From Streptomyces camponoticapitis (GTDB lineage Bacteria; Actinomycetota; Actinomycetes; Streptomycetales; Streptomycetaceae): a DNA stretch of 64,000 bases. The notes beneath the pieces were generated by a model that was not told the origin of the DNA, made no database searches, and was given only the letters and a program-made list of their open reading frames with translations. The DNA is taken from contig NZ_BMMV01000002.1 in assembly GCF_014646115.1 (NCBI RefSeq), positions 199,322-263,321 of the forward strand. Reading direction: 5' to 3'. Shown here one piece after another: positions 58,808 through 64,000 of the stretch; the first letter of the stretch is position 1, and the number at the start of each line of letters is the position of its first letter. The position numbers were made by a program, and so were the translations under genes.

Positions 58808-58996
58808 TCGCGGGACCGGCCCATCGGAATAACTTCTTCCGCCCCGTTGTTGACGGCCTCTGAACACGCGGCGCGCGGCATGCGCCGCACAACGGCCGCC
58901 GTCGCGCGGTCGTTGCTACGGTCGGAATCGCACGGGCCCCGGGCCGTCCCTGCGCGGGACGCGGCGGGCGCGGCGAGACCCGGAAGGAGACGGCAG

Positions 58997-59401
58997 ATGC
59001 TGTTCGGCAAAGAGCATGTGAAGCGCTACCAGGAGACGGACGGCGAGGTGGGACACGTGTGGGAGAACGGCACCACCACGCTGATCCTCACCACCACCGG
59101 CCGCAAGAGCGGCGAGCAGCGCAGCACCCCCCTCATCTACCGTCACCACGGTGACGACCTGATGGTCGTCGCCTCCCACGGCGGCGCCCACGTGGCCCCG
59201 CAGTGGTACCGCAACATCGAGGCCGACCCCGAGGTCCGGGTACAGCTGAAGGGCGACCGCTTCACCGCCCGCGCGCGTACCGCGACCGCGGAGGAGCGGC
59301 CGGAGATGTGGCGCAAGATGGCCGAGGTCTGGCCCGCGTACGACGAGTACCAGACCAAGACCGACCGGGAGATCCCCGTGGTCGTCCTGGAACGCGTCTG
59401 A
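58997..59401 (+). CDS. Deazaflavin (F420)-dependent nitroreductase-family protein (Ddn-like)
   Basis: 134 aa split beta-barrel. TTLILTTTGRKSGEQRSTPLIY is the family signature, followed by LMVVASHGGAHVAPQWYRNIEADPEVRVQLKGDRF and a helical end. Members bind F420 and reduce quinones or nitro compounds. ATG 58997 follows AAGGAGA. It converges with a luciferase-like F420-dependent oxidoreductase gene across a strong hairpin. Substrate is unknown. Confidence 0.87.
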   Translation: MLFGKEHVKRYQETDGEVGHVWENGTTTLILTTTGRKSGEQRSTPLIYRHHGDDLMVVASHGGAHVAPQWYRNIEADPEVRVQLKGDRFTARARTATAEERPEMWRKMAEVWPAYDEYQTKTDREIPVVVLERV

Positions 59402-59458
59402 CCTGTCCTGCGTTGCGCGCCGGCCGCCGACGGCCGCCGGCCCGTCCTTCGCTTCCGT

Positions 59459-59493
59459 GAAGCCGCCCGCCCGCACCGCGGGCGGGCGGCTTC
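59459..59493. terminator. 16-bp perfect hairpin between the F420 genes
   Basis: Arms 59459-59474 and 59478-59493 are perfectly complementary with a 3-nt loop. It lies between the converging Ddn-like and LLM-class genes. Confidence 0.85.
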
Positions 59494-59506
59494 CGCGACG
59501 GCCCCG

Positions 59507-60394
59507 TCAGCTCCGCGGCGTCAGCTCCAGAGCCTTGGCGAGCGTGCGCCACTCGGCGAGCGGCAGGTCCTTGGCCCGGTCGCCCGCCAGCACCTGAAGC
59601 GCCAGATGGTCGGCGCCCGCGTCCAGGTACTCCTGGACACGCGCACGCACCGTGTCCGCGTCGCCGAGCGCGAAGAGCGCGGCCAGGAGACGGTCGCTGC
59701 CGCCGTCCGCGAAGTCGCCCTCGGTGAAGCCGAGCCGGAGCAGGTTGTTGGTGTAGTTGGGCAGCCGCAGATACATCGACAGCATCCCGCGCGCGACGGT
59801 CCGGGCCGCGTCGATGTCCGTGTCGAGTACGACGGTGAGTTCCGGCGCGAGCAGCGCGTCCGGACCCAGCGCGTCGCGGGCCTCCGCCGTGTGCTCCGTG
59901 GTGACGAGATAGGGATGCGCGCCCGCCGCCCTCCTGGCGGCGAGCTTCAGCATCTTCGGGCCGAGTGCGGCGAGGACCCGCCCCGAGGCCGGCACCGGGG
60001 CCGCCGCGGCGTCCAGGGCGTCGAGGTACTCGACCATGGTCGAGTAGGGCCGTGCGTAGCCGGGGGTGAACCCGCCGTGGCTGACCCCCAGCCCGAGCAC
60101 GAAGCGCCCCGCGGCGTCCTGCTGGAGCCGCGCCGCCTGCTCGGCGACCGCCTGCGCCCGGTGCTCCCAGATGCTGAGGATGCCGGTCGCGACGGTGATG
60201 TGACGGGTCGCCTCGACGACGGGAGCGACCTGGTCCAGCGACGGGCTGCCGCCCAGCCAGATGGTTCCGTAGCCGAGCGAGTCGAGTTCGGCCACGGCCG
60301 CCGAGGCGGCGGCGACCCGGCCGGGGTCCGAGGGGTGCAGGGCCGAGCTCCAGATACCGATCCTGCCGAAACGTTCGTGATTCACAGAGGGCAT
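59507..60394 (-). CDS. LLM-class F420-dependent oxidoreductase
   Basis: 295 aa from ATG 60394; a TTG at 60412 would extend it by six residues. Bacterial luciferase-like TIM barrel: GRIGIWSSALHPSD opens, and HITVATGILSIWEHRAQAVAEQAARLQQDAAGRFVLGLGVSHG is the cofactor-binding core. The TIGR03620-like ending (RVQEYLDAGADHLALQVL) fits. F420H2-dependent oxidation or reduction of an unknown metabolite is expected. TACGTT lies about 7 nt upstream of the ATG (60400-60406), so a leaderless mRNA is possible. Confidence 0.87.
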   Translation of the reverse strand: MPSVNHERFGRIGIWSSALHPSDPGRVAAASAAVAELDSLGYGTIWLGGSPSLDQVAPVVEATRHITVATGILSIWEHRAQAVAEQAARLQQDAAGRFVLGLGVSHGGFTPGYARPYSTMVEYLDALDAAAAPVPASGRVLAALGPKMLKLAARRAAGAHPYLVTTEHTAEARDALGPDALLAPELTVVLDTDIDAARTVARGMLSMYLRLPNYTNNLLRLGFTEGDFADGGSDRLLAALFALGDADTVRARVQEYLDAGADHLALQVLAGDRAKDLPLAEWRTLAKALELTPRS

Positions 60395-60578
60395 ACGGAA
60401 AACGTAACCCAAGGGCCCTTCGCCGCCCCGCTACCCCGCCCGCCCGCAGGCGCCGGCCGGCCCCTCCGTCGTCACGGGATGGTTCCCCGCCCGTTCATCA
60501 AACCAACATCCGCCGCTCACTCGGTGTCGACAACATCGCCCTACCCCCCCGGCCGCCTGAACGACATATAGGAGCCCC

Positions 60579-61526
60579 GTGAAGATCCTCCGTAAGTTCT
60601 CATCAAGCGCGAGCACCGGGAGGCCGCGGCCGGGCCGGCCGGCCGGTGCGCGAGTGGGCACCCGGATTCGCGATCTCGAGGAGGCCAACCGGCGGACGGA
60701 GCAGGAGGCGGCGCGGGTCAGGCCCGTCACCACCTCGGACATCCTCACCAAGCACCGCAAGGGCTTCCCGCACCACGGCTGGGTCGAGATCGACTCCGAG
60801 CACTGCCCGCCGTTCGTCATGTTCTGCGCGAACGACGAGGCCGTCGCCCTCGACACCGTGTGGAACGGCCGCTTCGGTTACGAGTCGTCGAGCCTGCGTC
60901 ACTGGAGCCGGCTCGCCGCCACCAGCCGTACGATCCTCGACATCGGCGCCCATGTCGGCTACTACGCGATGATCGCCGCGCTCTCCGCGCCCAAGGCCGC
61001 CGTGCACGCCTTCGAGCCGGTGCCGCCGATCCACGCGAGGCTGGCCGTCAACCACCGGGCGAACAACCTCAAGAATCTCGTCCTGCACCAGAACGGCGTC
61101 TCGGACCACGGAGGCACGGCGGACATAAACATCCGCTTCCCGCTGTCGAACCTGCTCTCCACCGGGTCCTCGCTGGAGGACTTCACCAAGCCGCCGGCCA
61201 GCGCCTTCACCACACGCGTCCATCTGCTCACCGTCGACGAGACCATGGGGGACACCCCGGTCGACCTGATCAAGATCGATGTCGAGGGGCACGAGCCGAG
61301 CGTCCTGGCCGGAGCGCGGGGTGTCATCAAGCGCGACCGTCCGGTCATCATTCTCGAAGCCCTGCACAAGACACTGCTCGGCAAGCTCACCGAGCCCTTC
61401 GAGGGACTCGACTACACCTTCCGCTGGATCTCCGAGGCGGACGGCAGGCTCGTCCCCATCACCGGGGACCGCCCCGAGAAGAGCCGCAACCTGATCTTCG
61501 CGCCGAAGGAGCGGGAGTACTCCTGA
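60579..61526 (+). CDS. FkbM-family methyltransferase
   Basis: 315 aa from GTG 60579, with TAGGAG 4 nt upstream. The SAM site is ILDIGAHVGYYAMIAA, and FEPVPPIHARLAVNH and LIKIDVEGHEPSVLAGA are the FkbM signatures. An about 100-residue N-terminal extension is basic and disordered first. The family O-methylates sugars, polyketides or other acceptors. No biosynthetic cluster is nearby, so the acceptor is unknown. Convergent genes and paired hairpins follow downstream. Confidence 0.88.
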   Translation: MKILRKFSSSASTGRPRPGRPAGARVGTRIRDLEEANRRTEQEAARVRPVTTSDILTKHRKGFPHHGWVEIDSEHCPPFVMFCANDEAVALDTVWNGRFGYESSSLRHWSRLAATSRTILDIGAHVGYYAMIAALSAPKAAVHAFEPVPPIHARLAVNHRANNLKNLVLHQNGVSDHGGTADINIRFPLSNLLSTGSSLEDFTKPPASAFTTRVHLLTVDETMGDTPVDLIKIDVEGHEPSVLAGARGVIKRDRPVIILEALHKTLLGKLTEPFEGLDYTFRWISEADGRLVPITGDRPEKSRNLIFAPKEREYS

Positions 61527-61567
61527 GCCGTTCGGCCGCCCGCCGGCCCGGTCGGACATGGCGCCGC

Positions 61568-61647
61568 CCCGGCACGGGCGGTGACGCTCGTGCCGGGACG
61601 GCTGGTCGGCGGACCCGGCCGGCCCAGTCGGCCGGCCGGGTCCGCCG
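61568..61647. terminator. Tandem hairpins between FkbM and small secreted protein genes
   Basis: A 9-bp stem (61568-61576 and 61589-61597) and an 18-bp stem (61607-61624 and 61630-61647) follow each other between the converging genes. The second is perfect with a 5-nt loop. They likely end both transcripts. Confidence 0.75.
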
Positions 61648-61676
61648 GTTCAGTGGTTCGGCAGGTCAGCCGGTGG

Positions 61677-62021
61677 TCAGCTGAAGACGACCGAACGGAC
61701 CAGCAGTCGCTCCGAGGCGTGGCCTCCGTTGGGCCGGAGGGTGAAGTACGGGCCTTCGCAGTCGGCGCCCGCGAACACGGTCGCCGTGGCGTCCGTGTTG
61801 TTGCGGGGGCTGTGCGCCGGCGCCGTCGTCTCGTCCTGGACCTCGGGCAGCGTGATGCACTCGCGGCTCTGCGGGTCCACGAGGGCCGACGTCTGGGAGA
61901 TGCCGGTCTCGGTGTAGTGCTGGTAGGTGAAGTCACCCTGAGCCGCGCCGGCCGAGGCCGGAAGGGCGATGACAAGGGCGAGGGCGCCGACGGCGGCGGC
62001 CACACTGGTACGAAGTCGCAC
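61677..62021 (-). CDS. Small secreted protein
   Basis: 114 aa from GTG 62021, which has GGAG upstream. Signal peptide to about residue 27 (SVAAAVGALALVIALPASAGA). The mature domain is about 87 residues with Cys residues in RECITLP and ADCEGPYF, which may form a disulphide. No known family was recognised; a beta/gamma-crystallin-like or inhibitor-like module is a possibility. It lies downstream of the subtilisin gene on the same strand, and an inhibitor role is an untested idea. Confidence 0.65.
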   Translation of the reverse strand: MRLRTSVAAAVGALALVIALPASAGAAQGDFTYQHYTETGISQTSALVDPQSRECITLPEVQDETTAPAHSPRNNTDATATVFAGADCEGPYFTLRPNGGHASERLLVRSVVFS

Positions 62022-62196
62022 AGGACACTCCAATGGTGCGGTGGGGTGGAACAGGTCGTCGAAAGACTGTCCCGGCCTGTGTGAATGTTCTCCGAACATC
62101 CCGGTTCGTCCCTCCAACAGCGGTTGCAGAAACGGTTCTTCATGGGCCATGTGGGTCTCTCCGGCCCCATTCGCCCACCCGTCGGTGCCCCTTGTG

Positions 62197-63387
62197 TCAG
62201 AGCCCGTCGGTGAACAGGAGCCGGTTCGGCGAACCCTCGCCGACGGCCGACAGCCTGTTCTGGGTGGCCGAGCCGCCGAGCCATTGCGCCAGCTCATCCG
62301 GACTCGCGTCCGGGTGCTCCGCCTTGTAGAGCGCGGCCACGCCCGCGACATGCGGAGAGGCCATCGACGTGCCGTTCAGGGAGACGCTGCCGCCGCCCAG
62401 CTTGGCCGACTCGATGGCGGCCCCGGGCGCGTACAGCGACAGGCACCTCCCGTGGTTGGAGAAGCTGGACTGCTTGTCGTTCCGGTCGGTCGAGCCGACC
62501 GTCACGACCTCTTCCGCGGAGGCGGGTGAGACGGAACAGGCGTCCTCCGCGTCGTTGCCGGCCGCGAGGATCGGCAGGACGCCCCGCCGCGAGAGCGCCG
62601 TCGCCGCGTTGTTCACGGCGACCGACTTCGGGCCGCCGAGCGAGCCGTTCAGCACGGCCGGCTGCTCGGCGTTGGCGGCGACCCAGTCGAAGCCGGCGAG
62701 GATCCCCGACCAGGTGCCCTTGCCCTTGCAGTCCAGGACCCGGACGCTCACCACGTCGGCCTCGGGAGCGACACCGTACGTACGGCCGGCGACCGTGCCC
62801 GCCACGTGCGTGCCGTGGCCCTGGCAGTCCCTGCCCTGCCGGCCGTCACCGATGGCGTCGTAACCCGCCTCGGCGCGCCCGCCGAACTCCTCGTGGCCGA
62901 AGTCGATCCCCGTGTCGACGACATACGCGGTGACACCCTTGCCGGTGCTCTTCGCGTCGTACTGGCCGTCCAGCGGCAGTTCCTGCTGGTCGATCCGGTC
63001 CAGGCCCCAGGACGAGGCGGGCACCGGGCTCTTCGCCGGAGCGGTCCCCTGCGCCTCGATCTCGGAGTCCTCCTCGACCGCGGTGACGCCCGGGGTCGCC
63101 CGGATCGTCTTGAGCTGGGTGGGGGTCAGCTCGGCCGCGAATCCGCGCAGCACGCTCGTGTAGGTGAACAGGGGCTTCACCCCGGCCCGGTTGAGCAGCG
63201 TGCTCGCGTCGAAGGCGGCGTCGACGGAGACGATGTAGCGGTCGAGCAGCGGGGCCGCCGAACGGTGCAGCGGCGCCGAGTAGGGCTGGGCGGAGGCAGG
63301 CCCGCCCATGGTGGGGAGCGGGCCGGCCGCTACCACCACCGCGCTCGTGGCGACCAGGAACATGCTGAGTTTCATGCGATTTTTCAT
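62197..63387 (-). CDS. Secreted subtilisin-family serine protease (S8)
   Basis: 396 aa prepro-enzyme. Signal 1-33, an I9-type inhibitor propeptide (about 45-113: YIVSVDAAFDASTLL, VTAVEEDSEIEA), then the catalytic domain. The triad is Asp158 in VVDTGID, His191 in GHGTHVAG and Ser341 in GTSMASPHVAG, with the oxyanion Asn278 in AAGND. Two Cys pairs are likely. It should be a broad-specificity extracellular protease. The start has a weak ribosome binding site. The small secreted gene follows 175 nt downstream on the same strand. Confidence 0.93.
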   Translation of the reverse strand: MKNRMKLSMFLVATSAVVVAAGPLPTMGGPASAQPYSAPLHRSAAPLLDRYIVSVDAAFDASTLLNRAGVKPLFTYTSVLRGFAAELTPTQLKTIRATPGVTAVEEDSEIEAQGTAPAKSPVPASSWGLDRIDQQELPLDGQYDAKSTGKGVTAYVVDTGIDFGHEEFGGRAEAGYDAIGDGRQGRDCQGHGTHVAGTVAGRTYGVAPEADVVSVRVLDCKGKGTWSGILAGFDWVAANAEQPAVLNGSLGGPKSVAVNNAATALSRRGVLPILAAGNDAEDACSVSPASAEEVVTVGSTDRNDKQSSFSNHGRCLSLYAPGAAIESAKLGGGSVSLNGTSMASPHVAGVAALYKAEHPDASPDELAQWLGGSATQNRLSAVGEGSPNRLLFTDGL

Positions 63388-63529
63388 GAAAGGTACTCAA
63401 ACATGATCAAATTATTTTGACCCGCAGGCTGGGCGGGTCGTTCACCCGACCAGATGGCCCGGCGCATGGCGTGATGTGTGGGCGGTACGTCGTTGACGAC
63501 GGAACCGGCGGACGCGCAGGCTTGACGAC

Positions 63530-64000
63530 GTGCAGCACCGACGCGTTGTCTTCGTGATCTTCGAGGGATTCCAGTCGCTCGACCTCTCCGGCCCCTTCGA
63601 GGTGTTCCAGCAGGCGGGCCGGGCCGGCCCCGGCTACGACTGCCGCATCGTGGCCCCCGTCGCGGGCCCGGTCCGCTCGACCGGCGGACTTCGGGTGCAC
63701 GCCGACCACGCCATCGCCGAACTGGATCCCGCCGGGATCGACACCCTGGTGGTCGCCGGCGGGGGAGGAGTCGACGAGGCGGCGCGGAACGCCGGCCTCG
63801 TCCAATGGATCGCCGAGGCGGGCGCCACCGCCCGCCGGGTCACCTCGGTGTGCAGCGGTGTCTTCCTGCTCGCCGCCACCGGGCTGCTCGCGGGCCGACG
63901 TGTCACCAGCCACTGGAGCCGCGACGCCCAGCTGCGGCGTGAGCATCCCGAGCTGACGGTGGACACCCGGCCGATCTTCGTGCGCGACGGACGGGTCTGG
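63530..64000 (+). CDS. GlxA-family (DJ-1/PfpI-AraC) transcriptional regulator, cut by the window end
   Basis: 157 residues visible from GTG 63530; the C-terminal AraC DNA-binding part lies outside the window. The DJ-1/PfpI-like domain is clear: VVFVIFEGFQSLDLSGPFEVFQ, LVVAGGGG, and VCSGVFLLAATGLLAGRRVTSHW around the nucleophile-type Cys. The GlxA class controls amino-acid, cyanide or aldehyde degradation. It is divergent from the subtilisin gene over a 142-bp region. The start lacks a convincing Shine-Dalgarno sequence. Confidence 0.85.
   Translation, partial: MQHRRVVFVIFEGFQSLDLSGPFEVFQQAGRAGPGYDCRIVAPVAGPVRSTGGLRVHADHAIAELDPAGIDTLVVAGGGGVDEAARNAGLVQWIAEAGATARRVTSVCSGVFLLAATGLLAGRRVTSHWSRDAQLRREHPELTVDTRPIFVRDGRVW

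Noticed and set aside
1..64000. CRISPR arrays, tRNA/rRNA genes, insertion sequences and attachment sites
   Set aside because: No regularly spaced repeats, cloverleaf sequences, transposase frames or flanking repeats were recognised. Small non-coding RNAs cannot be excluded by eye.

Overview
The window reads as chromosome of a Streptomyces-type actinomycete. GC content and third-position GC are very high, GTG starts are common, and the gene set is typical of the group: CsbD/DUF3618/PRC-barrel stress proteins, a streptogrisin-type protease, F420-dependent enzymes, ROK, LysR, FCD-type GntR and TetR regulators, and many secreted glycoside hydrolases with Sec or Tat signals. I saw no tRNA, rRNA, insertion sequence, CRISPR array or prophage. 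Genus is an inference from these traits.

Layout. 62-1456: secreted lectin-chitinase. 1653-11351: sugar-acid type catabolic block (SDR, cupin, two related LysR regulators, ACS-family MFS importer, RraA-like aldolase, PfkB kinase, Tat-exported UxuA-like protein) ending in a GroEL-like protein that lacks key ATPase residues. 11461-15094: three exported enzymes (amidohydrolase, RidA, SelA-like PLP lyase) behind one good promoter. 15364-19806: small hypotheticals, two VOC proteins, an aldo-keto reductase and a GNAT. 19796-32366: galactoside/fucoside utilisation (SGNH esterase, GH95, GH27, ABC importer without its ATPase, ROK regulator, divergent cytosolic GH36). 32408-37188: regulators and small proteins. 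37332-49894: protease, cold-shock protein and a run of stress/envelope proteins, interrupted by a GntR-controlled rhamnose-type island (mutarotase plus a decayed enolase-superfamily dehydratase). 49978-54883: TauD-type dioxygenase behind a cysteine-rich upstream ORF, then rhamnulokinase and a RhaEW-type aldolase-dehydrogenase. 55047-64000: nucleotidyltransferase, a large proline-rich membrane protein, an F420-linked enzyme pair, FkbM methyltransferase, subtilisin and a truncated GlxA-type regulator.

How the genes fit together. Most of the window serves carbohydrate scavenging: secreted enzymes cut polymers and oligosaccharides, the importers take up products, and cytosolic enzymes finish the job under local regulators. 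Several regulator-operator pairs can be read directly: three CCTATAG sites around the gntR gene, a 16-bp palindrome just downstream of the rhaEW promoter, TTAGC dyads by the tetR operon, and a palindrome between the ROK gene and GH36. Perfect hairpin terminators separate most convergent pairs.

The items most worth follow-up are the 46-codon upstream ORF ending Cys-Cys-Cys-Arg-Cys-Arg, all in TGT codons, before the TauD-type gene; the exported amidohydrolase-RidA-SelA-like trio beside a Tat-exported UxuA-like protein; the degenerate chaperonin; and an apparent frameshift that truncates the holin-family protein.
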